A DNA stretch of 64,000 nt from Methanobacteriota archaeon (GCA_016841955.1 JAENYE010000001.1:508025-572024), one strand, 5' to 3'. Positions 38,463 to 47,317 are shown, counted from the stretch's first letter. Notes: a model not told the origin generated them from the letters alone. Program-made: numbers and translations.

Positions 38463-38603
38463 TCACTCCTTCTTCTCGTCCGTCTTCTTCGGCACAACCT
38501 TCACACCGCCGCAGCAGCAGCCGCAGTCGCTCTCCGGCGCAAGAAGTCTCTTGATCCGTCCGGCGATGCTTTCCTTCTGGTCTTTGTCGGTGTCGTCTGT
38601 CAT
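38463..38603 (-). CDS. Small Cys-rich protein heading the island operon
   Basis: 46 residues, hydrophilic: MTDDTDKDQKESIAGRIKRL followed by LAPESDCGCCCGGVKVVPKK. The CGCCCGG cluster suggests metalloid binding. It is the first gene after the ArsR-like operator at 38620-38641. No family is recognised. It could be a small arsenic-sequestering peptide, by analogy only. Confidence 0.6.
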   Translation of the reverse strand: MTDDTDKDQKESIAGRIKRLLAPESDCGCCCGGVKVVPKKTDEKKE

Positions 38604-38619
38604 GGTATACTCTCCACAC

Positions 38620-38641
38620 TGTTTCAACATTATTTGAAACA
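38620..38641. promoter_or_regulatory. ArsR-like operator of the island operon
   Basis: TGTTTCAA-CATTAT-TTGAAACA is a perfect 8-bp inverted repeat. A minus-strand TATA-like CCTTTATG is near 38660, so transcription start would fall inside the palindrome. A similar TTCAA..TTGAA pair is at 38673-38690, and a TATTTCA..TGAAATA pair precedes arsR. Confidence 0.65.
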
Positions 38642-38691
38642 ATGTGGGCAACGTCACCACATAAAGGTTCTGGTTTCAAAAAGAGTTGAAG

Positions 38692-38950
38692 GAGATGTAA
38701 GCAGGCACGGCGGCATTCGGTGTGTCACCGGGGGGTGGCAGGGCATTCCCTGTTGAGCCTGCGGGCTTGCCCTCTGTGCCGTCCACACCCGCGCGATCTG
38801 GTTTTCGGCGTAGGACGTATGGGGATGTATCGCTGAACCCCTGTCGCCATCGATTGTTTCGACGGTGCTTGGTTCCATGCTGGTTGCCACGCTGCTGCCA
38901 GAGCATTCCCCGACACAATCTGCTTTGATACGCAAGGTTTAAGTCACTTA
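38692..38950. other. Divergent gap between arsR and the island operon
   Basis: The gap from 38604 to 38989 is 386 bases. Apart from the operators described separately, this part has no convincing gene in either direction: short open frames exist but without ribosome binding sites or recognisable content. It may hold a decayed gene. GGTTTAAG near 38936 may be the arsR TATA box. Confidence 0.5.
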
Positions 38951-38951
38951 C

Positions 38952-38973
38952 TATTTCATAAAATATTGAAATA
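38952..38973. promoter_or_regulatory. ArsR-like operator upstream of arsR
   Basis: TATTTCA-TAAAATAT-TGAAATA is an inverted repeat 17 bases before the arsR start. It shares the TTTCA..TGAAA core with 38620-38641, consistent with autoregulation. Confidence 0.6.
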
Positions 38974-38989
38974 CTGAGGCGGTGTCCGG

Positions 38990-39376
38990 TTGAATACGAA
39001 CAGGGATGATGCTATACCTCTGACGCTGCCCCTCCCGCCGGAGGTCGAGGAGTCGCTCTGCCGGTGCGGGGGGATTGCGGGCTTGGTGGAGCAGTTGCCA
39101 GGCGATGCGACACTCGAACGGGAGAGCGGCGTCCACCGCGCACTCGCCGACCCCCTCCGCCTCAAGATCCTCGCGATGCTCGCCGTGCAGCCGCTCTGCG
39201 TCTGCGTCATCAAGGCGGTGCTCGGCATCGCAGACTCGAAGTTATCCTATCACCTCTCTGTCCTGAAGAAGGTAGGGTTGATCGTCGGCGAGGCGCAGGG
39301 CAACTGGATCATCTACCGGCTGACCGCCGATGGTGAGACGTGGGCACGGCGGATACTAAGCGACGCCGCGAACTGA
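38990..39376 (+). CDS. arsR: ArsR/SmtB-family metalloid-responsive repressor
   Basis: 128 residues. ALADPLRLKILAMLAVQPLCVCVIKAVLG is the wing-helix core with the LCVC metal-binding cysteines of the ArsR alpha-3 site; DSKLSYHLSVLKKVGLI is the recognition helix. The start is TTG: an in-frame TGA lies 15 bases upstream and there is no ATG before the domain. It faces the island operon and has a matching operator in front of each, so it very probably controls the island in response to As(III) or Sb(III). Confidence 0.9.
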   Translation: MNTNRDDAIPLTLPLPPEVEESLCRCGGIAGLVEQLPGDATLERESGVHRALADPLRLKILAMLAVQPLCVCVIKAVLGIADSKLSYHLSVLKKVGLIVGEAQGNWIIYRLTADGETWARRILSDAAN

Positions 39377-39383
39377 GAATTTG

Positions 39384-39512
39384 CTTCACGCGAAGTGCGA
39401 TGGCCCGAAGGGCCGGAGCTCGAGAAGACCGGAGGTCTTCGAAGTGCGAGCGTGAGAAGAATGGTAGGCGGGTGTTTTAATCTCCTTCGCGGTCTTCGCG
39501 TCTTCGCGCGAG
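39384..39512. repeat. Nested repeat: modular hairpins inside a GCGAAG-type inverted repeat
   Basis: Outer arms TTCACGCGAAG (39383) and CTTCGCGTCTTCGCGCGAG (39494-39512) belong to the GCGAAG family. Between them is GTGCGATGGCCCGAAGGGCC, GGAGCTCGAGAAG, then the stem GAAGACCGGAGGTCTTC, the family-1 layout with a different stem from the copies at 9941 and 15011. The gap between arsR and pdxT contains no gene. Confidence 0.7.
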
Positions 39513-39576
39513 ATCGGATATCTGATAGGAGGACTCACCGGGCCAGAAATTCATCCAAAAAGTAAGATCTTGGGGC

Positions 39577-40155
39577 CTAGAGCCCGAGCCCCTTAAGAAA
39601 CATCCGGTGCAGGCGGAGGTCCCCACCGAGCTCCGGATGAAACGCGAACGCCATGTGCCGGCCGCTCCTGACCGCCACGATCCCCTCCGGGATGCGGGCG
39701 AGCACCTCCGTGCCGGGGCCGACCTCCGTTGCCACCGGCGCCCGGATGAAGACCGCCCGGAAGGGATCGGCGAGGCCCGCCACGTCTAAAAAGGCCTCGC
39801 GGGAATCGACCTGCCGCCCGAAGGCGTTCCTCGCCACGTGCATCGGGATGAGGTTCAGGGTCCGCACCCGCGGATCGTCCACCCGGTCCGCTGCGAGGAC
39901 CATCCCCGCGCAGGTGGCGAATACCCCGCCCCCGAACTCCGCGAGCGGCTCATGGAGCCCGTTCTTCCCGATCAGCCGGGAGATGGTGGTGGACTCCCCG
40001 CCCGGTATCGCGAGCGCGTCGAGGTCCGCGAGGTCGCGCGCCTGCCGGACCGGGACGACAAAAGAGCCCGGCCGGCCCGCAAGGCTCTCGCGGAACGCCG
40101 CGATATGCTCGGCGACGTCGCCCTGGAGCGCGAGAACGCCGACCTTAACGCCCAC
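39577..40155 (-). CDS. pdxT: Pyridoxal 5'-phosphate synthase glutaminase subunit
   Basis: 192 residues. Class I glutaminase features: [10 protein letters not shown], the nucleophile in FATCAGMVL and the His of FAFHPEL. It feeds ammonia to PdxS for PLP synthesis. It overlaps the end of pdxS by 11 bases, an obligate pair. Confidence 0.95.
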   Translation of the reverse strand: MGVKVGVLALQGDVAEHIAAFRESLAGRPGSFVVPVRQARDLADLDALAIPGGESTTISRLIGKNGLHEPLAEFGGGVFATCAGMVLAADRVDDPRVRTLNLIPMHVARNAFGRQVDSREAFLDVAGLADPFRAVFIRAPVATEVGPGTEVLARIPEGIVAVRSGRHMAFAFHPELGGDLRLHRMFLKGLGL

Positions 40156-41041
40156 GGGTCTGTAACACCTCTTCCTGGCGGAGAAGATGGACGTCGAGGC
40201 CCTTCATCGCCTCGCCGAGCCCCTTGCTCACCTCGGCGATGACCTTCGGGTCGTCGTAGTGGTTCACCGCCTCCACGATCGCCCGGGCGGTCGTCTCGGG
40301 ATCTGTGGACTTGAAGATCCCCGACCCGACGAAGACCCCGTCGGCCCCGAGCTGCATCATCAAAGCCGCGTCGGCCGGCGTCGCGATGCCGCCGGCGGAG
40401 AAGTTCACCACGGGAAGGCGGCCGAGGTTTGCGCACTCGATGACGAGTTCCGCCGGCGCCTCGATCTCGCGGGCCCGGTCGATGAGCTCCTGGCTGTCCA
40501 TTCCTTTCAGCGCCCGGATTCCGCCCATGATCGCCCGCATGTGACGGACCGCCTCCACGACGTTGCCGGTGCCGGCCTCGCCCTTCGTCCGGATCATCGC
40601 CGCACCCTCGTTGACCCGGCGCAGCGCCTCCCCGAGGTTCCGGGCGCCGCAGACGAACGGGACACCAAACCCGGTCTTATCGATATGGAACTGCTCGTCC
40701 GCCGGGGTCAGCACCTCACTCTCGTCGACCATGTCCACACCGAGCGCTTCCAGGATCTGCGCCTCGACGAAATGGCCGATCCGGGCCTTCCCCATCACGG
40801 GGATGGAGACCGCATCGATGATCTCGACGATCTTCTGCGGGTCGGCCATGCGGGCCACGCCCCCGGCCGTTCTGATATCGGCAGGGACTCTTTCAAGCGC
40901 CATGACGGCGACGGCCCCGGCCTCCTCGGCGAGCTGCGCCTGCTCCGCGTTGACCACGTCCATGATGACGCCGCCCTTCTGCATCGACGCAAAGCCGCGC
41001 TTGATCAGCTCGGTGCCAAATCTCAGTTCCTCGAGTTTCAT
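40145..41041 (-). CDS. pdxS: Pyridoxal 5'-phosphate synthase lyase subunit
   Basis: 298 residues. [20 protein letters not shown], the Schiff-base and phosphate regions ([31 protein letters not shown]) and the [13 protein letters not shown] loop are all clear. It makes PLP from ribose 5-phosphate, glyceraldehyde 3-phosphate and ammonia. PLP serves the three aminotransferases in this window. Confidence 0.96.
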   Translation of the reverse strand: MKLEELRFGTELIKRGFASMQKGGVIMDVVNAEQAQLAEEAGAVAVMALERVPADIRTAGGVARMADPQKIVEIIDAVSIPVMGKARIGHFVEAQILEALGVDMVDESEVLTPADEQFHIDKTGFGVPFVCGARNLGEALRRVNEGAAMIRTKGEAGTGNVVEAVRHMRAIMGGIRALKGMDSQELIDRAREIEAPAELVIECANLGRLPVVNFSAGGIATPADAALMMQLGADGVFVGSGIFKSTDPETTARAIVEAVNHYDDPKVIAEVSKGLGEAMKGLDVHLLRQEEVLQTRGR

Positions 41042-41046
41042 TACTC

Positions 41047-41967
41047 TTACGTATAGCTCATGAACCCCAATAAAAATAGTGCGGCGATCTCGGCGAGGGC
41101 GAAGATGATCGTCGCTGCCCGGACCGCACGGACGATCTCGTCGCCCGCCTCCGCAAGCGTCCGCTCCTGGTCCCCGATGGCGTAAATGCCGGGCTTTTCG
41201 AGCCTCACCCCGACGCCGCCGGCGATGACGGCCATCGGGATCCCGCCGTTGAACCCCGGGCGCTTCTTTCTATCCCGGCGAAGCGCCGCATACCCCGGGG
41301 CGAACCGGCCTTTCGCCGCAAAGTAGGCGAGCAGGACAAGGCCGGTGAGCCGGGCCGGGATGAAGTTTGCGACGTCGTCGGCGCGTGCCGGGAACCAGCC
41401 GATCCGGAGCCGCTCGTCCCGGTAGCCGAGCATCGCGTCCAGGGTGTTGACCGCCCGGAAGACCGCGGCCCCGGCGAGGCCGAAGAGCCCGAAGTAGAAG
41501 AGCGGAGAGACGATGCTGTCCACCAGGTTCTCGGTCATCGATTCAAAGGCGGCCGAGAGGACGTGTTCGCGCTCGAGGCGCGCCGTATCCCGGCTCACCA
41601 TCATCCCGACCTCGAGGCGGCCCGCATCGATGCCGCCGTCCTCGAGCGCCTGGACCACGGCAGCGGTATGCTCCTCGAGCGCCCGCCAGGCCAGGCAGGT
41701 CTTGAGGAGGAAGGGCGCGAGAAGGAGGTAGAGGTACCAGGGGGCCGCGAACTGAACGAGAGCGAAGGGGACGGCAAAGAGCGATGCGGTCGCGATGGTT
41801 CCGGCGACCCCGGCCGCCCGCTGGATGCGGGCCGGGTAGCGGCCCGGGACCCCCCACCACCCGATGAACCGGCCGAGGACCGCCACCGGGTGGTACCGGG
41901 ACTGGGGGTCGCCGACCAGCCGATCCACCAGCAGCGACGCGGCGACTACGACCGCTGCCGCAGCCAT
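41047..41967 (-). CDS. cbiB: Adenosylcobinamide-phosphate synthase CbiB/CobD
   Basis: 306 residues, membrane protein. [22 protein letters not shown] at the N-terminus and [42 protein letters not shown] are the family signatures; [22 protein letters not shown] is near the C-terminus. It attaches the aminopropanol arm to adenosylcobyric acid. Corrinoids serve methanogenic methyl transfer. It overlaps the next gene upstream by 22 bases. Confidence 0.94.
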   Translation of the reverse strand: MAAAAVVVAASLLVDRLVGDPQSRYHPVAVLGRFIGWWGVPGRYPARIQRAAGVAGTIATASLFAVPFALVQFAAPWYLYLLLAPFLLKTCLAWRALEEHTAAVVQALEDGGIDAGRLEVGMMVSRDTARLEREHVLSAAFESMTENLVDSIVSPLFYFGLFGLAGAAVFRAVNTLDAMLGYRDERLRIGWFPARADDVANFIPARLTGLVLLAYFAAKGRFAPGYAALRRDRKKRPGFNGGIPMAVIAGGVGVRLEKPGIYAIGDQERTLAEAGDEIVRAVRAATIIFALAEIAALFLLGFMSYT

Positions 41968-42470
41968 GTGAGGATGACCCCGATGAGCAGCGCCGCAAAC
42001 GCAGCGGCGTTCAGGAGATCAACCCGGTAGGCCAGCCACAGCCCGTAGAGAACCAGGGCGGCGGCGACGAGGGCGAGGGCCGGGATGGAAGACTGCCACC
42101 GGAACGAGACCGCCGGGGCGGCCGGTGTCGCCGGGACCTCGACAGGCCCGGGTTCCGGTGCCGCCCGCTCCCTGACGACGACCCGGAACTCTGCCTTCCG
42201 GGCGCCGTACCCGGCGATCACCTCAACGTTGAAGACCCCGGGGTAGGCGTTCTCCCGGATGGGGATGCGGAACTCCTCATCCCCGTTCACGTAGAGGTTC
42301 TCGTGGAAGAAGCCGGTGAAGGTCGATGAGTTCGTCGAGGCGAGGGTGATGTGGAGCGGCGAGCCGTGGTTGACGATATGGAGGACAAGGTCGCTCCCCG
42401 GCATCGCCTCGACTTCGTCCGGAGCCTCGATGGAGTTGATCCCCCGGCGGTTGAGATGAATCTCCGACAT
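41946..42470 (-). CDS. Archaeal membrane protein, DUF7524-like
   Basis: 174 residues: an N-terminal beta-rich domain (DLVLHIVNHGSPLHITLASTNSS), a Pro-rich linker (PEPGPVEVPATPAAP) and two C-terminal transmembrane helices. I assign it loosely to a DUF7524-type family common near CbiB in methanogens; the role is unknown. A tight overlap with cbiB and nine bases to the upstream stop indicate one operon from purA. Confidence 0.6.
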   Translation of the reverse strand: MSEIHLNRRGINSIEAPDEVEAMPGSDLVLHIVNHGSPLHITLASTNSSTFTGFFHENLYVNGDEEFRIPIRENAYPGVFNVEVIAGYGARKAEFRVVVRERAAPEPGPVEVPATPAAPAVSFRWQSSIPALALVAAALVLYGLWLAYRVDLLNAAAFAALLIGVILTWLRQRS

Positions 42471-42478
42471 CGACGAGA

Positions 42479-42664
42479 TCAGTCCTCACAGGCGGTCTGC
42501 GGGAGGAGGTTCGGGATGCCCTCGCTGATGGGGTAGTCGACGCTGCACGCCGCGCACCGGAGGGTGCCTTCCAGCACCTCCTCACCGCTCTCTTCGGTCA
42601 CGGTCAGCGAAAGATCGCCCTTGCAGACCGGGCAGCAGAGGATCTCCATCAGGTTTCTTCTCAT
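42479..42664 (-). CDS. Trm112-like small zinc protein
   Basis: 61 residues with CPVCKGDL, an Glu-rich middle and LRCAACSVDYPISEGIPNLLP, the Trm112/YcaR zinc-ribbon layout. Trm112 proteins activate tRNA and rRNA methyltransferases by direct binding. The start overlaps the purA stop (ATGA). Confidence 0.88.
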   Translation of the reverse strand: MRRNLMEILCCPVCKGDLSLTVTEESGEEVLEGTLRCAACSVDYPISEGIPNLLPQTACED

Positions 42665-43671
42665 CGTTCGGCCCTCAGATCGATGATCTGGGACATCTCG
42701 GGGCCCGTAGAGATCAGGGTGACTGGTTTGCCGATGTCCTTTTCGGCCTGCGCGATGAAGTCCTTCGCCTTCCCGGTCAGCCGGTCGTAGTCCGTGACCC
42801 CGAAACAGGCCGGGTCGATCCGGTCGATGCCGGTGATCGCCGCCTGGGTGCACCCGTTGATCATTGCCGAGTAGCGGGCCATCTTCCCGTCCCAGGTGCC
42901 GATGCGGCGCTGGCGATGGGTGACGGTGCCGAACTCCTCGATCCCGAGCTCGTGCGACCGCTCCGCCGACATCTCGGTGGAGAAGGGACCCTCGCCGACC
43001 CGGGTCGGGTAGGCCTTGAAGACGACGATGACGTCGTCGATCCGGGTCGGGCCGACGCCGTTGTCGGCGGCGATCTGCGAGGCGGAGGTGTCTTTGCTGG
43101 TCACGAACGGGTAGGTCCCGAAGTAGAGCGAGATCCCGAAGCCCTGGGTCCCCTCGAGGAGGACCACCTCATCCCGGTCCAGGGCGCTGTTGACGTCTTC
43201 GGCCACGTCGGTTATGTAATCCGCGAGCTCGGGGACGTCTTTCGCCTGCCGGGACGTCCGGAGGACGCGATCCGCGTTGGCCGGGCCGCACCCGGTGCCG
43301 GTGCTCCCGATCTTATCCCTGAGGTGACCGCTCGCCCTGTCCCGGGCGATATGTTCCTCTTCGATGATGCCGCACCGCCCGTCGACAAAGATCCTGCCCC
43401 GGACGCCGAGCAGGTCGACTTCCCGCATGAATACCCGTGGATCGACGAGCACGCCGCTTCCGACCATGAGGGCCGCTTCCTGGTAGACGAACCCCGAAGG
43501 GACCATCCTGACACCGTACTCCTTCTCTCCGACACAGACGGTATGCCCTGCGTTCGGGCCGACGCCGCCCCGGGAGATGATGGATGGTCTGTCCTGATGA
43601 GCGATGTGGGCTACTATCTTTCCTTTTCCCTCGTCACCAAAGAACCCGCCGACGATAATAGTACAACTCAT
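42661..43671 (-). CDS. purA: Adenylosuccinate synthetase
   Basis: 336 residues, the shorter archaeal form. The GTP-binding P-loop region is GGFFGDEGKGKIVAHIA; GGVGPNAGHTV, GTQGFGISLYFGTYPFVTSKDTS and RVGEGPFSTEM follow. It converts IMP and aspartate to adenylosuccinate. The Met at 43671 is chosen because homology starts there. The long non-coding region upstream begins directly at this gene. Confidence 0.95.
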   Translation of the reverse strand: MSCTIIVGGFFGDEGKGKIVAHIAHQDRPSIISRGGVGPNAGHTVCVGEKEYGVRMVPSGFVYQEAALMVGSGVLVDPRVFMREVDLLGVRGRIFVDGRCGIIEEEHIARDRASGHLRDKIGSTGTGCGPANADRVLRTSRQAKDVPELADYITDVAEDVNSALDRDEVVLLEGTQGFGISLYFGTYPFVTSKDTSASQIAADNGVGPTRIDDVIVVFKAYPTRVGEGPFSTEMSAERSHELGIEEFGTVTHRQRRIGTWDGKMARYSAMINGCTQAAITGIDRIDPACFGVTDYDRLTGKAKDFIAQAEKDIGKPVTLISTGPEMSQIIDLRAER

Positions 43672-44022
43672 TGTTCTATCAAGTAGGATGGAGCGATACT
43701 GGGTGATAAACGTTACAATGTGACACCGGGAAGGCGGCCACTCTGCTTGAAGGCAACCGGGTTCTGACAAAACCCGCACCGCCCGCTCCACGCCGTTTCG
43801 CGCCCGGGAAGGGAGCGCCGAGCCGGGGTCCCCCGGGGCGCGGGCACCAGAAGGACTCCTTCCGGTCGGACGGTCTCCCGGCAGGCGCGGGGTTCCGGGG
43901 AGGCGACTCCGACGGTGCGCCACGATACTGCATATATCCCACGTTTCCGGCGACGGCGGTCATCATATATCAATCCTGATCCCCGCGGATCATCTCCGGC
44001 GCGGTTGCCGTCGGGATCTGGA

Positions 44023-44042
44023 CCCCTTCGTTTCCAGTGGAA
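44023..44042 (-). promoter_or_regulatory. ORB-like motif A
   Basis: Minus strand TTCCACTGGAAACGAAGGGG. This is identical over 20 bases to motif C upstream of cdc6. It has the dyad core TTCCA-GTGGAA and the G-tract of archaeal origin recognition boxes. Confidence 0.7.
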
Positions 44043-44239
44043 ATTTAATTTCATGGATATTCCAGACCGTCACATCGAGTTTTTCCTCCGGAGCGGCATG
44101 ATGATCTGCAATCAGATCGCTTACCGGAGCGCGGATGCGAACCCGAAGATCTGCCCGGGGTTTTGGGGACCGGATGCATATTTCCGATAAGAGTACGACA
44201 GGATCCCAACCGGCCAAAATCCCAGAATAAATCCACATC

Positions 44240-44258
44240 TCCAGTGGAAATAAAGGGG
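44240..44258 (+). promoter_or_regulatory. ORB-like motif B
   Basis: TCCAGTGGAAATAAAGGGG, plus strand; inverted relative to motif A, 197 bases away, with both G-tracts pointing outward. Confidence 0.65.
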
Positions 44259-44366
44259 TTGTCCGCCCGTCGTTCTTCTGTCGGACACCAAACTATCAGT
44301 TGCCCGGTCAGAGATTTGTCATAAAAGAGTTTCGATTTTCTTTTGAAGATATTTATGGGGATATTT

Positions 44367-45527
44367 TTATTTTATCGATTCCAGAAAGGTCCCCATCCGG
44401 GAGAGTGCCTCCTTGAGATCGTCCCGCGAGACCGCGTAGGCGCACCGTACGTGCCCGGCTCCGGAGGGCCCGAGGACGCTCCCGGGGACGACCGCCACGT
44501 GCTGCTCGCGGAGGAGCGCCTCCGCAAACCCGGTATCGGTCATGCCGGTGCTCTCCACCGAGGGGAAGGCGTAGAACGCACCCTTCGGGACGTGGCAGGA
44601 AAGACCGAGCTTGTTCAACCCGTCGACGAAGAGGTTCCGCCGGAGCCGGTACTCGCGGACCATGGCATCCTTCTCGGCTTCTCCGATCCGGAGCGCCTCG
44701 TAGGCCGCGATCTGCCCCATGACGGGGGCGCAGAGCGCGACGTACTGGTGGATCTTCAAGGCCGCCGCGGTGATCTCCGGCGGGGCGCAGAGGTAGCCGA
44801 TCCGCCACCCGGTCATGGCGAAGGCCTTCGAGAACCCGTTCAGGGTGATCGTGCGGTCGCGGAGTTCCGGGATCTTCGCCGGCGAGAAGTGGTCGCCGTC
44901 GTAGGTGAGCTCGGCGTAGACCTCGTCGCTGATGAGGAGAAGGTCGTGGTCGACCAGGAGATCGACGATTCCGCGCCAGTCCGCCTCCTGCATCACCCCC
45001 CCGGTTGGGTTATTCGGGAAGTTTGCGATCAGGACCTTCGTCCGCGGGGTGATCCGTTCCGCGAGCGCGTCGGCCGTCAGCCGGAACTCGTCCTCCGCCC
45101 GGCAGGGGACGGACACCGGGACCCCGCCGGCGAGGGAGACGCAGGGGGTGTAGGAGACGTAGCAGGGCTCCGCCACCAGCACCTCGTCGCCCGGGTCCAC
45201 GACGGCCCGGATGGCGATATCGGCCGCTTCCGAGACGCCGCAGGTCACGATGATCTCTTCTTCGGCGTCGTAGCGGGTGTTAAACCGGGTATCGAGGTAG
45301 CGGCTGACGGCGCCCCGGAGCTGGGGCGTCCCCTTGTTCGAGGTATAGGCAGTCGACCCCTGCTCGATGGAGTAGATGGATGCCTCGCAGACGCACCAGG
45401 GGGTCACGAAGTCCGGTTCACCGACACCCAGGGATATGACGTCCTCCATCGTCTGGGCGATATCAAAGAACCGCCTGATGCCCGAAGGGGGTATGGCACG
45501 GGCCCGTTCCGAGACGAAATCCCTCAC
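44367..45527 (-). CDS. Class I/II PLP aminotransferase (methanogen aspartate/aromatic type)
   Basis: 386 residues. The GTG at 45527 is chosen because GAGGTGAG lies a few bases upstream and the family begins RDFVSERARAIPPSGIRRFF. Also present are SLGVGEPDFVTPW, NFPNNPTGGV and the PLP lysine in NGFSKAFAMTGWRIGYL. The substrate is not fixed; archaeal relatives use aspartate, aromatic or 2-aminoadipate-like acids. It is read through from the Lrp gene 10 bases upstream, so Lrp may regulate it. Confidence 0.9.
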   Translation of the reverse strand: MRDFVSERARAIPPSGIRRFFDIAQTMEDVISLGVGEPDFVTPWCVCEASIYSIEQGSTAYTSNKGTPQLRGAVSRYLDTRFNTRYDAEEEIIVTCGVSEAADIAIRAVVDPGDEVLVAEPCYVSYTPCVSLAGGVPVSVPCRAEDEFRLTADALAERITPRTKVLIANFPNNPTGGVMQEADWRGIVDLLVDHDLLLISDEVYAELTYDGDHFSPAKIPELRDRTITLNGFSKAFAMTGWRIGYLCAPPEITAAALKIHQYVALCAPVMGQIAAYEALRIGEAEKDAMVREYRLRRNLFVDGLNKLGLSCHVPKGAFYAFPSVESTGMTDTGFAEALLREQHVAVVPGSVLGPSGAGHVRCAYAVSRDDLKEALSRMGTFLESIK

Positions 45528-45537
45528 GCACCTCACC

Positions 45538-46029
45538 TCAGAACGAGTAGGGGAGACGCTCAACCTCTTCGCGCTCGGCGAAGGTGGTGCCGTTCTCCTT
45601 GTAGGTCTTCATGATGATGTGCGTCGCCGTCTCCCGGATCCGGTCCATCGGAGCGATCTGCTCGGATACGAACCGCGCGATCTCGTGCATGCTCGGCCCG
45701 GCGACCAGGAGCTGGAGGTCGTAGATCCCGGTCATGAGCCGGAGCGACCGGACCTGCGGGAACCGGGTGAGCCGTTCTGCGATCCGGTCGTAGCCGAAGT
45801 CCCGCTCTGGCGAAACCTTCAGCTCGATCACCGCGGTGACCTTGCCGTCGCCGGCCCGCTCCCAGTCGACGACAGCGCCGTAGCGGCGGATGGCGCCGGC
45901 AGCTTCCAGACGGCCGATCCGGTCTCTTACATCCTCTTCACTCACCTCGGCCAGCACCGCGAGCTCGCTTAACGGGGTGCGGCAGTTCTCCTCCAGGAGC
46001 TGGAGGAGGATACGGTCCTTTTCGCCCAT
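45538..46029 (-). CDS. Lrp/AsnC-family transcription regulator
   Basis: 163 residues: an N-terminal helix-turn-helix (LLQLLEENCRTPLSELAVLAEVSEEDVRDRIGRLEAAGAI) and a C-terminal RAM ligand domain (VTAVIELKVSPERDFGYDRIAERL). Methanogen Lrp proteins sense amino acids. The pairing with the downstream aminotransferase suggests local control of amino acid metabolism. It begins four bases after the cdc6 stop. Confidence 0.92.
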   Translation of the reverse strand: MGEKDRILLQLLEENCRTPLSELAVLAEVSEEDVRDRIGRLEAAGAIRRYGAVVDWERAGDGKVTAVIELKVSPERDFGYDRIAERLTRFPQVRSLRLMTGIYDLQLLVAGPSMHEIARFVSEQIAPMDRIRETATHIIMKTYKENGTTFAEREEVERLPYSF

Positions 46030-46033
46030 AGTT

Positions 46034-47317
46034 TCACCTGAACATTGCTCTTAAACGGTTGATGTCGAGCTCTTTAAGCCTCTGGTCGTCGAGCCTCGGG
46101 TCGCGCGTGACGACCTCTTCGATCTTGCTCGTCGTTGCGTCGAACCACATCTCCTTCGTCCGGCCGTAGCGGCCCCGCGAGATGACCCGGGTGTTGATGA
46201 CACCGAGCATGTTGAGCTCGGAGATGAGATCCGTGATCCGCCGGTGCGTCAGGACGTCGAGGTCGATGATCCGGGCGATCTCACGGTAGACCACCGTGAC
46301 CTCGCCGCTCGTGAAGATCCGTTTGCCCATCTGCTCGAGGATCAGCATCGCGTAGAGGACCGCCTTGCTCTGGGTCGGAAGGGTGGAGATGCACTCCACC
46401 ATGCTGTCGGTCTCGATCTTCTCCTGGGCCATCCGAACATGCCTCTCATCCACGCCCGCGGCGTTCTCGCGGTCCGCGAGTTCGCCCGAGACGCGGAGGA
46501 GGTCGAGCGCCCGCCGGGCGTCGCCGTGCTCCTGCGCCGCAAGCGCCGCACAGAGCGGGATGACCGTCTCGCCGAGCGCTCCCTCGACGAACGCCAGCTC
46601 GGCCCTCTGCTGGAGGATGTCGCAGAGCTGCGGGGCGTTGTAGGGGGGGAAGACGATCTCCTCTTCAGAAAGCGAGGAGAGGACACGAGGGTCCAGGAAG
46701 TCGGTGAAGCGGAGGTCGTTGGAGATCCCGATGATGCTGACCTTGGCGAACTTGAGGTCGGAGTTGATCCGGGTGAGGTTGTAGAGGGTGTCGTCGCCGC
46801 TCTTCTTGACGAGTTTATCGATCTCGTCGAGGATGATGACCATGACCCCGCCGCTGCTCTCGAGCTGGTTCTTCAGCTCCGCGTAGACCTGGTCGGTCGG
46901 CCACCCGGTCATGGGGATGTGGTTCCTCGTACTGTCGCTCGGGTGCTCGTCGGCGTCGTCGAGGCCGTTCGCTATCTGGGCGAGGACCCGGTACTGGGTA
47001 TCGATCACTTCGCAGTTGAGGTGGACGATCCTGCACCTCGTCCCGGCGAGCGCGCTGGCGTTCTCGAGCTCTGTTCCCACATACCGGGCCGACGCCGTCT
47101 TCCCGGTCCCGGTCTTGCCGTAGATGAGGATATTTGAAGGGGTCTCGTTCGTGAGAGCCGGCGCAAGGATGGAGGCGAGTTCGTCGATCTGCGGTTTCCG
47201 GTGAGGAAGGATCTGGGGACGATAGCTGTGTCGGAGCACTTCCCTGTTCTTAAATATACGCCTGTTGGTCAGGTATTTTTTGAATAATCCCATTGGGTTT
47301 GTCTTATCGTCCGACAT
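46034..47317 (-). CDS. cdc6: Cdc6/Orc1 replication initiator
   Basis: 427 residues: an AAA+ domain with Walker A GKTGTGKT (about residues 67-74), Walker B IILDEID (about 173) and sensor 1 GISNDLRF, followed by a C-terminal winged helix (REIARIIDLDVLTHRRITDLISELNMLGVI). It binds origin recognition boxes and loads MCM. Its start lies 81 bases from ORB-like motif C and the adjacent intergenic region has further ORBs, the usual linkage of an archaeal initiator and its origin. Confidence 0.96.
   Translation of the reverse strand: MSDDKTNPMGLFKKYLTNRRIFKNREVLRHSYRPQILPHRKPQIDELASILAPALTNETPSNILIYGKTGTGKTASARYVGTELENASALAGTRCRIVHLNCEVIDTQYRVLAQIANGLDDADEHPSDSTRNHIPMTGWPTDQVYAELKNQLESSGGVMVIILDEIDKLVKKSGDDTLYNLTRINSDLKFAKVSIIGISNDLRFTDFLDPRVLSSLSEEEIVFPPYNAPQLCDILQQRAELAFVEGALGETVIPLCAALAAQEHGDARRALDLLRVSGELADRENAAGVDERHVRMAQEKIETDSMVECISTLPTQSKAVLYAMLILEQMGKRIFTSGEVTVVYREIARIIDLDVLTHRRITDLISELNMLGVINTRVISRGRYGRTKEMWFDATTSKIEEVVTRDPRLDDQRLKELDINRLRAMFR

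Larger units (their letters stand above)
43672..44366. other. Non-coding region with two ORB-like motifs
   Basis: Nearly 700 bases without a believable gene between purA and the aminotransferase, which are parallel. It contains two inverted ORB-like motifs (44023 and 44240), and ends in an AT-rich stretch with long T-runs (about 44300-44366) that may serve as aminotransferase terminator or as a second unwinding element. The rest shows nothing I can name. Confidence 0.6.

Noticed and set aside
38676-38935. Short minus-strand open frames of 60-93 codons between the island operon and arsR
   Set aside because: Three overlapping frames of similar length, none with a ribosome binding site or recognisable motif; not reported as genes.
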